A stretch of 64,000 bases of DNA from Cervus elaphus (Eukaryota > Chordata > Mammalia > Artiodactyla > Cervidae). Below the pieces are notes generated by a model. It did not search any database, was not told where the DNA came from, and saw only the letters and a list, made by a program, of their open reading frames with translations. This document shows, one piece after another, positions 1 through 11,094 of this stretch. How positions within the stretch are numbered: the stretch's first letter is position 1; the number at the start of each line of letters is the position of its first letter. The position numbers and the translations under genes are program-made. The stretch is from positions 25,891,001 to 25,955,000 of the forward strand of contig NC_057847.1 of assembly GCF_910594005.1 (NCBI RefSeq), written 5' to 3'.

Positions 1-877
1 AATTTGATTAGATTCTTGGGGAGATCAAGGATAAGATGACTGAATTTTTACTTGAAAAGAAGGTGATGAATTTGAACTTAATATTGGAAATTGTACGGTA
101 AAAGGGTATCTGTTAAATCTGTTAAGTCGTTAAATCTGAAAGTTGTGGGAATAAAATTTTGAGTTTTGTAATGTTTAAAGTGAATCATTTATTGCGAGTG
201 AGACAGTAATTAGGAAATATTTATGGGGATTTTTGTATAAATCTATGCACATGCAACTTGGATGTTCAGTCTATTTTTTCATTATTTGCCCTTCTATTTT
301 AATACCTTTTACTAACCTTAAAATACAAAAATGTCTCAGAAATGATTAAGGTGTACTAAGGAGTATCAGATCTAATATGGATTTGTTAAGGTGACAGATG
401 TTTTGGAATGTGAGTTAGGCTTAAGATTGGTAGGTGGGACAATCGTGTTCTTTCTTGTGTTCCTTGGGGCCCCTGTCATAGAGATTGCCTAGTGAATATA
501 GCATGGTGTGACTAAGTAAGGCAGTTCTGAAATTCTTGTAATGTAAAACATGACAAGTGTGGCTGTCCTAATTTCAACTGGAGCTGGAGAGGTTTGCATT
601 TTGAGGGGATTTCCTGCTGTGATATAGGCTGCTTGCAAAGTAAGACTAAATAGAGAGTGGGAATATAAGCAAAACAAATAATTAAGCAAAGTACTGTAAG
701 GGTGCTGTCAATAAACTTGAAAGCAAGATATGATCATTATGTATGTTGTGAACTTTATTACATTAGTAAGCAAGACAGTTTTTAGATGTTAGCATGCTTC
801 TCTTATCCTGGAATCATTGCAGTCAGTGCAGCTTGATTTTAGTGGAAAGACTTTAAATGGGCTATCTTAAACTTTTT

Positions 878-1005
878 CCTTTTATTTTATTTTTGGCTAC
901 ATTGCATGGCATGTGGGATCTTAGTTTGGTGACTAGGGATTGAACCCATAACCCGTGAAGTGGAAGCCCATAGAGTCTTAACCAACTGGACTGCCAGGAA
1001 GTCCT
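878..1005 (-). mobile_element. CHR-type tRNA-derived SINE, antisense
   Basis: On the + strand it starts with a T-rich tail, then reads TTTTTGGCTACATTGCATGG, then a 'gggatcttagtt' block and a 'ccaggaagtcct' end. This is the complement of the cetartiodactyl CHR SINE head (GGACTTCC...GGTTAAGACTC) and body. Confidence 0.8.
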
Positions 1006-1610
1006 AAAATGATCCATCTTATAAAGTATTTCCTATATGAGTTTTTTAGCATAGAGCATAATGTCAATGTATATGAAAATAACCTAAAGTGTTTTATTAA
1101 ATGTGTTATTTATGCTTTTAAATTAAAGACTCCTCCAGTTTTGTTGATGTATGTTTCATAAACAGTAAATTCACTCATTTTAATAATGCACAGTTTGATG
1201 AGTTTTGGCAATTGTGTTTGGCTATGAACACTCCTTTTTATAGAATGATCTTACATTGCCTATCAGTTGGGGTTCTTCATAAGCAGCACAAATTCTGGTT
1301 GTTTTAAGCAAGAAAAAGACACTGGAAGAAAAGCATTGAAGAGCAAGCTGAATGGCCAGGCCTCAGTAAGGACAGGAACTTGGATAGCCTGGCAGAGCTG
1401 GGTCCACTTGGAGCCCAGCCGTATGAACCTCTGGGTGTGGACCAGAGGTATGGACCTCTGGGTGTTTCTCATCACCTGCTACCTCTCCAGAGGAATGCAG
1501 GTTTCTGTGTAGGGAAATATGACTGAACATGTCTTCCTCTAGATAGGCTCACAAGAAATGGATTGGGGAGAGGGGACAGTAAAAAAACAAGAACCTGTAG
1601 TACAGAAACC

Positions 1611-1735
1611 GATGGAGGAGGGCATGGCCACCCACTCCAGTATTCTTGCCTGGAGAATTCCCATGGACAAAGGAGCCTGGTGGACTACAGTCCATGGGGT
1701 CGCAAAGACTTGGACACGACTGAGGGCCTAAGCAC
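1611..1735 (+). mobile_element. Bov-tA/Bov-A SINE (5' truncated)
   Basis: Contains the hallmark blocks CCCACTCCAGTATTCTTGCC, 'ggagcctggtggactacagtcc' in part, and GGACACGACTGAG. It is flanked by a perfect 12-bp direct repeat AGTACAGAAACC at 1599-1610 and 1736-1747, the target-site duplication of a LINE-mobilised insertion. Confidence 0.93.
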
Positions 1736-1844
1736 AGTACAGAAACCATCTGAAGAATCTCTTGGTTTTTAGAGAACTGGATGAATAAAAAGGTTTGCTT
1801 TTTAGTAGCCATAAGGCTGATTACCTAAAAATATAGAGGTAATA

Positions 1845-1960
1845 TTTATAGCTAACAATAGCTGATACCTATTTGAACACTTACTTGCTATATACCTATC
1901 ATTGGGCACATTATATGTATTATCTAATTTAATCCATGTTTGATGTCCCTACCTTCTTCC
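1845..1960 (+). repeat. MIR-like fragment
   Basis: A degenerate stretch with the order 'gaacacttacttgctatatacc...gggcacattatatgtattatctaatttaat', as in the core region of mammalian MIR elements. Identified by motif order only. Confidence 0.55.
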
Positions 1961-1964
1961 CATT

Positions 1965-2310
1965 ATACTTTAAATTCCATGAAGGCAAGGATAGCCTTGT
2001 TCTTGTTCATTGTTATTATTTCTAGCACTTAGATTGGTGTTTGGAACTTAGTGACAGTGAAAAACAAAGCTAGTCACACAGTTGTGTCCTACTCTCTGCA
2101 GCCCCATGGACTGTAGCCCGCCAGGCTCCTCTGTCCATGGAGTTCTCCAGGCAGGAGTCTGGAGTGGATTGCCATTTCCTTCTCCAGAGGATCTTCCCGA
2201 CCCAGGGATTGAACCTGGGTCTCCTGCGTTGCAGGCAGATTCTTTACTAACTGAGCTACTAGGGAAGCCCAGGAACTTAGTAGGCACTCAGTAATTATTT
2301 GTGAATGGGG
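1965..2310 (-). repeat. L2/MIR 3'-end fragment, antisense, split by a SINE
   Basis: Reads AATTCCATGAAGGCAAGGAT, then 'tttggaacttag', then, after the inserted SINE, 'taggcactcagtaattatttgtgaatg'. This matches the complement of an L2 3' end. The Bov-tA copy at 2053-2271 splits it. Confidence 0.6.
2053..2271 (-). mobile_element. Bov-tA SINE, full length, antisense
   Basis: On the + strand it runs from 'gacagtgaaa...gtcctactct' through CCATGGACTGTAGCCCGCCA to the tRNA-like head 'ctgagctactagggaagccc'. Perfect 10-bp target-site duplication GGAACTTAGT at 2043-2052 and 2272-2281. It inserted into an older L2/MIR fragment. Confidence 0.95.
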
Positions 2311-3706
2311 TGGTTTTTCTGCCCTTGATGCTATGTGGAGGTTTAGTGATAAGGGGACATGTTTTGATGGCCACTTTTAATGAAGTGAAGTAGAAAGAAT
2401 ACTAAAATGAAAATTTGGAGATTTAATTTCCAGGTTTGTTCTGCTTTTTCTTACCTGAATGACCCTTTATAAATTAGCTCTTCTTGGGCAAGTATATTGT
2501 TGTAGGTATAAGGCTTGGAGGATGTTGGGGGACACCACTGATACTTTTTTTTTTAAGGTTTTTTGCTTGTTGGTTTATTTTGTTTTTAGGTTCACAGCAG
2601 CTTTGAGGGAAGGGCACAGAGACTTCCCTTATACCTCCTGCCCATATACATGCATGTCCTTCCCCTCTTATCAACATCCCACACCAGAGTGTACATTTGT
2701 TACCATTGATGAACCTTATTGACACATCACCCAATGTCCATAATTTACTGTAGGGTACGCTGTTGGTATTTTACCTTCTATGGATTTAGACAAATGTAAA
2801 AAGACCTTTGTCCACCATTATAGTATCACACAGAGTTGTTTCACTGCCCTAAAAATCCTCTGTGCTCTGCCTATTTATGAACCCTTCTCAACCACTAATC
2901 TTTTCACTATTTCCATACTTTGGTCTTTTTAGAATGAAATTGGAATCGTGCAGTATGTAGCCTTTTCAGATTGGCTTCTTTTACTTAGTAATGTGCATTT
3001 GTTTCTTCTATGTCTTTTCCTGACTTAAATAACTCATTTCTTTTTAGCGCTGAATAGTATTTCATTGTCTGGATGTACCATAGTTTTTTTAATCCATTCA
3101 CTGACTTAAGGACATCTTGGTTGCTTCCAAATTTTGGCAGTTATGAATAAAACTACTTGTTATAAACATTCATCTGTAGGTTTTTGTGTAGACATTAATT
3201 TCTAGCTCATTTGGATAAATACCAAGGAATATGATTGCTGGATTGTATAGCAGGAGTATGTTTTTAGTTTTATAAGAAGCTTCTGAAGTGGCTGTATCAT
3301 TTTATATTTTCACCAGCAATGAGAGCTCCTTTTTCTGCATATCCTTGCAGCATCTGGTGCTGTCAGTGTTCTGGATTTTGGCCATTCTAATAGGTGTAGT
3401 GGTATTCCATTATTGTTTTAATTTGCGTTTCCTTGATGACATTGTGAAGTATCTTTTCTTATACTTATTTGCCATCTGAATGTCTTCTATGGTGAGATGT
3501 GTGTCAAGGTCTTTGGCCCATTTTTTAATTAGTTTGTTTTCTTATAGCTGAGTTTTAAGAGTTCTTTGTATATTTTGGATAACTGTGCTTTATCGAACAT
3601 GTGTTTTGCAAATATTTTCCTCCATTTCGTGGCTTGTCTTCTCATTCTCTTGATGTTGTGTTTGCAGAGCAGAAGTTTTTCATTTTAATGAAGTTACCTT
3701 TTTATT

Positions 3707-3886
3707 GGGCTTCCCAGATGGTGCAATGGTAAAGAATCTGCCTGCCAGTGAAGGAGGCACGTGTTCAATCTCTGGGTTGGGATGATGATCCCTTGGAGAA
3801 GGAAATGGCAACCCACTCCAACATTCTTGCCCAGGAAATCCCATTGATAAAGGAACCTGGCGAGCTATAGTCCATAGGGTTGCAAA
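3707..3886 (+). mobile_element. Bov-tA SINE
   Basis: Starts GGGCTTCCCAGATGGTGCAA, continues 'ggtaaagaatctgcctgcc' and ends 'gtccatagggttgcaaa'. Divergent copy inserted in L1 sequence; I found no clear target-site duplication. Confidence 0.88.
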
Positions 3887-3982
3887 CCTAACTATTTCTT
3901 TCGTGGATCATGCCTTTGGTATTGTACTGAAAAGTCATTGCCATACCCTAAGTCATCTGAGTTTTTCCCTATCTTCTAGGAG

Positions 3983-4174
3983 ATTTGGGCTTCCCTTGTG
4001 GCTCAGCTGGTAAAGAATCCGCCTGCAATGCGGGAGACCTGGGTTCGATCCCTCGGTTGGGAAGATCCCCTGGAGAAGGGAAAGGCTACCCACTCCAGTA
4101 TTCTGGCCTGGAAAATTCCATGGACTATACAGTCTATGGGGTCGCAAAGAATCGGAAGCGACTGAGTGACTTCA
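3983..4174 (+). mobile_element. Bov-tA SINE
   Basis: Starts 'atttgggcttcccttgtggctcag' and ends 'aagcgactgagtgacttca'. Flanked by a perfect 10-bp duplication CTTCTAGGAG at 3973-3982 and 4175-4184 inside the L1 fragment. Confidence 0.95.
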
Positions 4175-5074
4175 CTTCTAGGAGGTTTTTAGTTTTGCAT
4201 TTACATTTAGGTCTGTGATCCATTTGAGTTAATTTTTGTAAATGGTGGTTGTAATGTCTGTATCTAGATTCTTTTTTTTGGCATATGGATGTCCAGTTGT
4301 TCCAGCACCATTTGTTGAAAAGACTGTCCTTGCTCCATTATATTGTCTTTGCTTGAGAAACTACAATTTGATATTCCGTCATGGGGCAGCTCTTCTTGAT
4401 GCTGTCACTGCATGAGATGTGGTTGGTTTCAGTTGCAGGTGTCAGAAAACCCCCCCAAAACTACGGCCTAAACAGAAATTTCTTTTTTATGTAAAAGTAA
4501 ATTTAGCAGTCATGGGTTGGTATACTGACTTCGCTTTATGAAGTCTTAGAAACCCCAGCTCCTTGCACTTTGCACCTTGGCAATCCTCAGGGAGTGGCCT
4601 TTCAGTCTCATCCTCCGAAGTGCTGTGAATTCCAGACAGCTGGTTATCCAGAGGCTCAAAGGGCCAAACGACTTGCCCTGCAGTCTGTTATGGATTTTTT
4701 TTCCTGTAAGCTGCCACACCGTACTCTCCTTTGTCCAGATTTAGTCATAAGAATTTTTCAGGGAATGCTAGGAAGTGTAGTTTTTTATTTTGATGGACAG
4801 ATGATCAGTTAAAAAATCTGTTACTGTGAAAGGAGGAGAGAATGAAAATTGGGGGACCAGTATACACTCTGTTCCAGCACTCACAGCTGCCTTAGGGGAC
4901 TATTTGTCTTGCTTAGTTGATACTTCTGGGAATGTCCTTTGGTTGTTCCTACGACTTGCTCTCTTCCAATTCGCCAGAGACCAACCACAGAGTCTTTCAA
5001 AGCTATGTACTGTTATTGAGGAAAACACTGTAGGAAATGCTTTAAAAAAATTGCAGGATAATTATGTTCAGTGT

Positions 5075-5550
5075 TTTAGTTATCTAGTTTTATGTAACAA
5101 ACCATTCCAAAAGCTTGTGGTTTAAGATAATAACTATTTATTATTTCTCCTGGTTCTGTAGCTTAGTTGGGCGAGTTTGCTACTGGTCTCACTTCAGATC
5201 CTATATGTGCCTGCGTTCAGCTAGTGGCCAGTCAGGACTGGAGGGTTCAAGTGGCCATACCTGCAGGACTGGGGCCTTATCAGGATTGGCTGGAAGTCTG
5301 GGTCATTTCTGCCTTCCTTTTCTTGGCTTCTTTCTCTCCAGGTTATCTCCAAACTTTTTTATAGCATGGTGGCTAGCTCCCAAGAGGGAGAAGATGTGAC
5401 GGTGGTACCACGTGCTTCCACCTATTTCTTCTAGTTAAAAGAAGTCATGACACCAACCCAGAGACAAGGAGGGAAGGGAAACAGACCAGTTTCTTGGTGG
5501 GAGGAGGGGCAAAGAATGTGTGGCCATCTTTAATCTGCTGCATTCTGTTA
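5075..5550. repeat. Ancient mammalian repeat, family not assigned
   Basis: The order 'ttagttatctagttttatgtaacaaacca...aaaagcttgtggttta...ctggttctgtagcttagttggg...gaatgtgtggccat' is familiar from dispersed ancient mammalian repeats of the MaLR or hAT-Tip100 kind. I cannot name the family from memory with confidence. The apparent open frames here are by-products of the repeat. Confidence 0.5.
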
Positions 5551-5659
5551 TTTCTCCAGTATAGTTTTGTATGACACCCATTTGTTTCCTGGAGAGGTCT
5601 TTCTGGCTGATTCTTAGCTGCTGCTTCTTATTGAAGAAGCTCCATTCCTTTTTTAAAAA

Positions 5660-5973
5660 ATATATTTTGTTTCTTGTTTCTTTATTGGCTGCTCTGGGTC
5701 TTGGTTGCTGTGCATGGGCTTTCCCTAGTTGCGGCCAGCTGGGGCTACTCTAGCTGCAGTGTGGGGGCTTCTCTTTGCAGTGGTTTCTCTTGTTGCGAGC
5801 ATGGGCTCTAAGGCACGTGGCCTTCAGTAGTTGCAGTGAGCGGGTTCAGTCGTTGTGGCGCGCCGGCTTATTAGTTGCCCCAAGGCATGTGGGATCTTCT
5901 CACACCAGGGATTGAACCAGTGTCCCCTGCATTGCAACGCAGATTCTTAACCACAGGACCACAAGGGAAGCCT
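5660..5973 (-). mobile_element. Long CHR-type SINE, antisense
   Basis: T-rich tail, then 'ggctgctctgggtcttggttgctg', repeated 'agttgc' blocks, and a tRNA-like end 'gattcttaaccacaggaccacaagggaagcct'. This is the complement of a full-length cetartiodactyl CHR SINE with its long tRNA-unrelated body. Confidence 0.8.
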
Positions 5974-6939
5974 GAGGCTCTATTCTTGATTGCTTCAAGA
6001 AGCTCACTGGCAGAAGATTATTCTCTCAGTGTTCAATTTATAACTCGCTCTTTATGCATATAGTTATTTTTCATGCTGGCCAGATTTTTTTCCAGTATTT
6101 GATTATTAAAAATTTCATATACAGAAAAGCCACTAACTTCATACAGAGTAGTGTTTTATTATATATGCATTATATATAAGAAGTAACCAATTATGTGTAT
6201 TCTATCCTTGGAATAGATTATATTTTTCTTTTATAGTTATAAATTCTTTAACAGCATCTTCCACTTATGACTTAATTGTTTTTGCAGATTGCTTGCATGA
6301 ACTAGTTTGAAACTAATTTGGAAATGAAGGTACAGGGAAATCACAAATTGTGTACTTTAACTTTTTTTTTAGGTCATTTAAGGTCTTTTAAAAATGTTTG
6401 GTTTTGACAGACTATAGCAAAGTGCAGTAGTGATCTGAAAGCTGGTACTCATGTCTTGTCTTTAAGTTCTCTGCCCCGTTTGGCCCTATTTGTAACTCTC
6501 TACCTTTCTTACCCTTCTGCAGTCTTTTGTGGTTGCTACACTTCCTCTGTTTGCTCTCTTAGTAGATTTCTGTCCTTGGCTGTCTTCTCTCTTATCCTTT
6601 CTCCCTGGTTAGTCTCATCCTCTCCTGATATTAATCATCTGTTGGCTTCTCTTTTCTATAGTCTTGCTGTTATATTCCTTGTCTTGTGTAGTAATAACTG
6701 CTTTCCGCCCAGATACTTGAGAGATTTATCTTTGCATCCTTTCTCCTCAGCTGTATTTTTCTGTAGGGTATCAAACCTGGTACCCAAGTCTCTCTCTGAT
6801 CTGTTTTTTTCACATCTTCATTGCCACTCATTTCTTACTTGAATTATTCCAGAGGCTTCTTAAGTGGGCTTTTTGTCAGAGCATTATCTATAGTGAATCT
6901 TTTGTTTTGCCCAAGTGATTTTTTTGTTTTTGTTTTTTA

Positions 6940-7800
6940 TGTTAAGGTATAACATATACAATAAAATGTGAAAACTTTAAATGTACATATCAGATTTTTA
7001 CGTTTTAATTCACCCATGTAACCAGTACCCACATCAAGATCTAGAACAAATCCAGTGCCACGGAAGACTTGCTTGTACCCCTTCTCAGTCAGTACTGCCT
7101 TTCCTAGGATAACCACATTCCAGCTTATATCACCACATTGGTTAATGTGCCTGATACAGATGGAATCACACATTATGCACTCCTACACCTTTTTTAAGTC
7201 AACATTATGCCTGAGAAAATGTAAGATATTTACCCATGTTGCTGTGATGGGTACTTGGGTTGTTCTCAGTTTTTGCCTATTATGAATTGAGGTGATTTGA
7301 CCTTTCATCTATATATGTCTTTTGGTGGGTAGATCTAAAAACTCGTTTCTGTTGGGAGAATGGATGCACTTACCCACTTACCCTGCCTCTTCTCCAAACT
7401 TCCCACCCCTATTAGTTAAATTGCTTTAGGTAGGTATTGCCACATAGTTTTCCAAATTATTTATTATTATTCTAATTTATAGTGCTGGTATTGTAAAATT
7501 TCTAATTGTTCTGCATCCTACTGCCACTTGGTATTATCATTCTTTTTCATTTTGGTCATACTTCAGTGTAGTATCTCCCGATTGTTTTGCATCTCTCTGA
7601 TAGCTAATGATTTTGAGCATCTTTTAAAATGTTTTTGGTCATCTTCTGTGAAGGATTTTTTTTTCTTTTTTTTTTTTTTAGTAATGATTAGGTGTTGTTT
7701 ATTCTGGATATGGATTCCTTGTTGGGTATGTATTAGAACTACCTCTTCCCAGTCTGTGTGACACTGCTTAAGGTTAAATAAAAATTGTTTTTTCAAGAAG
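6940..7800 (-). mobile_element. Ancient L1 3' end, antisense
   Basis: Contains 'aaggtataacatatacaataaaatg', 'caccacattggttaatg', 'gatggaatcacacatta' and 'tctctgatagctaatgattttgagcatctttt', in the order of an antisense L1 3' UTR and ORF2 end. No intact frame. Confidence 0.7.
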
Positions 7801-7926
7801 TTTCACAATTTAAAAATTTTACGCTTGCAAAACCAGTTTAAAAAAAATTCCGATACGAGGTCTGTTTACATCCCCCAACTGTTAACACGGTATGGTTATA
7901 AAAATTAGGAGATCAGCATTGATTTA

Positions 7927-7966
7927 CCGGTTTTCTTTTTTTTTTTTTTTTTTTTCCGGTTTTCTT
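7927..7966 (-). repeat. Poly(T) tract between perfect 11-bp direct repeats
   Basis: CCGGTTTTCTT occurs at 7927-7937 and again at 7956-7966, with 18 T and nothing else between them. Removing one copy plus the T run restores the L1 sequence of this site. This is the structure expected of a minus-strand poly(A) tail inserted with no body. Confidence 0.85.
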
Positions 7967-8479
7967 ACTGACATTCATTGTCTGGTCCAGGACCTACTTC
8001 AGGGTTATATACATGTTGCGTTTAACCGTTGCTATGTCCTTAGTTTCCTTTAATCTGAAGCAGTTTCTCACTTTGTTTCTTTATGTCCTTGACACTTTCG
8101 GGGAGTGGTGGCCATTTACCTCAGGCCCTTAAACCTTGAGGTTTATCTAATATTTCCTTGTGGTAAAATTCATACTTTTGGATGCAGAAGTGAGATATGC
8201 TTCTAAGTACGTTACATCAGGAAGCATACAGTGTTGGTTTGTCCTAATACCAGTGATGTTAATTAACTTTGATCAGTTATCTAAGGAGATGTCTGACAGA
8301 TTTCTTCACTGAAAGGTTTTCTCTATTTCCCATTACAATTAATAAATACATGTTGTAGGAAGATACTTTGAAGTTACGTAAATATTGTGTTTCTCATACT
8401 TTTGCCTCCCAGTTATGGCATGTATTAATGATTCTTGTTTGAAATAGTTATTGTGGTGTTTACCAAATGGTGATTTAAA

Positions 8480-8533
8480 AATTTCTATTGTTCCTTCTAG
8501 ATTTATATACTTATAGAAGGAACAATGGAAATT
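8480..8533. repeat. Inverted repeat / hairpin (20-bp arms)
   Basis: The arm 8480-8499 pairs with 8514-8533 with one mismatch and a 14-nt loop. It lies in an L1 3' UTR segment that normally has only one arm, so it looks like a local inverted duplication. A short tandem copy of AGAATTCTGTTGTA-like sequence follows. Confidence 0.8.
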
Positions 8534-9019
8534 CTGTTGTATAGAATTCTGTTGTAAAGAAGAACCTCCCCTTCTTCTATTACTTATAATTTGTTTGTAT
8601 CAGGATCAGTTTTTACTTTGTTGGTTGTACTGGATTACTGTTGTTATATGCTGTGTCACTCAAACTGCCCATATATGGCCATCGGGAGCCTTACTGTTCA
8701 CAAGTATACCTTTTGATGTGTCCTCTATTTTTTTAGTATTTTCTACTTTCTGGCTCCACATTGTGTTCTAGGCTTATTCGTACTTTCTCTGCTCCAGCTT
8801 TGGAATAAAAAATTTATGTGTGACATATGTTTTCATTGCTCTTGAGTGTGTACTTAAGAGTGGAATTTCTAGGTTGTATGTGACTATGTATTTAACTATT
8901 TGAGGAGCTGCCAAACTGTTTTCCAAAGCGAGCATGTAATTCTGTATTCCTATCAGCAATGTATGTAGGGTCTACTTTCTTCACATTCTCACCAATGCTT
9001 GTTATTACCTTTATAAAGC

Positions 9020-9300
9020 ATTTTTAAAATTAAGGTATAGTTGATTTACAATATTATCTTAATTTGAGGCGTGTGACATAGTGATTCAAAATTTTTGTAG
9101 ATTATACTTCATTTATAGTTATTATAAAATACTGGCTGTATCCCTTGTGCTGAATACTGTATCCTCATAGCTTATTTTATATGTAGTCGTTTGTGTATAC
9201 CTTACTCCCCTACCTTGTCTTGCTGCTACCCACTTTCCCTATCCCCACTGATAACCACTGTCTTCATTTCAGTTTCATTTTACTTCAGATATTTATACAA
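9020..9300 (-). mobile_element. Artiodactyl L1 3' end, antisense
   Basis: Contains 'aattaaggtatagttgatttacaatatta', 'ctggctgtatcccttgtgctg' and 'ctacccactttccctatccccactgataacc', typical of the complement of artiodactyl L1 3' untranslated sequence. Confidence 0.65.
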
Positions 9301-9559
9301 TTGTTCTTTCTGATAGTTTTCATATTTTTTGCATTCCTCATTATCTTCATCTGTGAGTTTGTTTCTTTTTTGTTACATTCATTGGTTTGGCCATTATTTC
9401 TTCAAATGCTTTTTTCTCCCCTTCTCCTTTCTTCTCCTTCTGTGATTCTTATCATATGTGAGTTAATCCTCTAGTCAGTACTCTCCTGAAGCTGTGGTTG
9501 TTTTTTGTCCAGTTCCCCCCTGCTTCTTCTGATGGTCTCTGTTGCTCTGTCTTCGTCTT

Positions 9560-10620
9560 CACTGATCTTTTCTGCAGTGTCTGTTGTGCAGTTCGTCACA
9601 TCCAGTGTGCATCATTTCAATTTCATTTTTTTCAGACGTTGTATTTTTTATACCATAGTCCTGCCTGGGTGGTTTTTAATTTAATTCCTCATTGTCTTCA
9701 TATTTACCTTTATATCCTTCAGAAAAACTAAAAAATATCTATAACATTTATCTTAAGGTCCTCATCTGCTAATACCATCATCTCTATCATTACTGGGTTT
9801 GTTTATGTTTGTTGACTTTTATCCTGATTTTGATGTTTTATTTTCCTGCTTCTTTGCATTCCTCTTACTTTTTATTGGATTCTAGATGCTGGATTTTATG
9901 TTGCATGCTGCAAGTTATAGTATTCCTTTAGTGAGTGTTGGACTTTGTTCTCACATTTAGTTTTTGATTGTTTTGAGACTTTTTATTATATTTTCTTAAG
10001 ATAGGTTCATAATATTTTTTTGCTTTGGTGCTACTTTAGCTCTTAAACTAAGATGTGGCTTTGAGGACTCTACCCAAGTTCCCTTACATTATATCTCTGT
10101 CTGTTCCAGCTGGTAGGGATGTGAACTTTTCTGAGCTCTGTGTGACCTTGAGAATTGTTCACTGTGCTGCTCCTGGGTATTTTTTCCCCTGGCCTGTGGA
10201 CACTGACCTTACTGATGTACAATGTTACTCAGCCTTATTCTTGAAGATACCTTCTGCTGATCCCCAGAGCCCTCTCTCTGTGCAGCCGCTTCCTTTCTAG
10301 TCCACGTCCTATAAGTTCTGGCTGCTTTGGCCTTCTCAAAACCCTCATCTCAGTCTCTTTAACTTGGCATGACTGCCAGGCTCCTTTGGTTCCTCCCGCC
10401 TGTGCTGTGGCTTTGAAACCACCTTTAGGCAGTAAGCAAGGGCAGTTTCAGAGCTTAGTTCATTTGTTGTTCTTGCAGGGGACACAGTCCTGTGCTGTAT
10501 ATTGTCCACTGTTTGAAAACTGTTATTTCATGTATTTTGTCTGATTTCCTAGGAAATCATTGATTGTGGCAGGAGAGCACACATGAGTAGAAGGGGAAGC
10601 AAAATTCCCCAAGTTAAATG
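9560..10620 (-). mobile_element. Probable ancient L1, antisense
   Basis: Tract with 'ttggattctagatgctggattttatgttgcat' and 'tgattgttttgagactttttattatattt', reminiscent of antisense L1M sequence. Assigned on resemblance only; boundaries are approximate. Confidence 0.45.
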
Positions 10621-11094
10621 AGCTTAACTCATTTTATTTCTGTCAGTATTCCAGGGTACCTGCTCTTCTATGGAAATTTGTGACTGGGAATTATTTGCTT
10701 TCTTTTTTAATATGTTTAGAATAATCTTTTGGACAACAGATCTGCTCTCCTACTTACTTTTTCCTGTTATCAACAGTAATTGTATGCCTTAAAAGTACTT
10801 CGTAATCTACTTGCTTTTAAGTCTTTTAATTTTCATAGGTTCTTTTTCAGAATTCTGGTCATTGTTGCTGTATCTTCACATAATTCAGATAGATTATTTT
10901 TCTTATTTATTTACTATTAATTATAGATTTTATTTGGATTTCACCAGTTTTCCCACTCATGTCCTTTTTCTTTACCAGTATAGATCTTTTAAAGGTCACA
11001 CAAATTTTTATTTACTTTTGAAAAGTGTCAATCAGGTATTTTGTATAATGACCCTCCATTCCATTTTAATGTTTTCTCATGCTGTGAACTTTTT

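Larger units (their letters stand above)
2560..4375 (-). mobile_element. Ancient L1 3' part, antisense, with two nested SINEs
   Basis: Reading along +, the order is L1 3' UTR to ORF2 complement. It includes the classic blocks 'tgaatagtatttcattgtctggatgtacca', 'ccaaggaatatgattgctgga', 'gttctttgtatattttggataac' and 'ccagttgttccagcaccatttgttgaa'. No intact frame. SINEs at 3707-3886 and 3983-4174 interrupt it. Confidence 0.85.
7860..9010 (-). mobile_element. Ancient L1 3' UTR/ORF2 end, antisense
   Basis: Blocks such as 'ttcattgtctggtccaggacc', 'ttcctttaatctgaagcag', 'gtttctcatacttttgcctccca', 'tgtaaagaagaacctccccttct' and 'gaggagctgccaaactgttttccaaag' follow the order of an antisense L1M 3' region. 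It contains a bare poly(T) insertion (7938-7955) and a local inverted duplication (8480-8533), both listed as findings. Confidence 0.7.

Noticed and set aside
3985..4180. tRNA-like A/B box sequences in SINE heads
   Set aside because: They belong to tRNA-derived SINEs, with no cloverleaf or anticodon arm intact; not tRNA genes.
4826..5125. Open frame of 99 codons that looks protein-like
   Set aside because: Overlaps the start of an ancient repeat and has no splice sites or homologue that I can recall; likely chance.
6456..6842. 128-codon open frame on +, hydrophobic and Ser-rich
   Set aside because: Low-complexity pyrimidine-rich sequence gives long open frames rich in Leu, Ser and Phe. No start context, domain or splice support.
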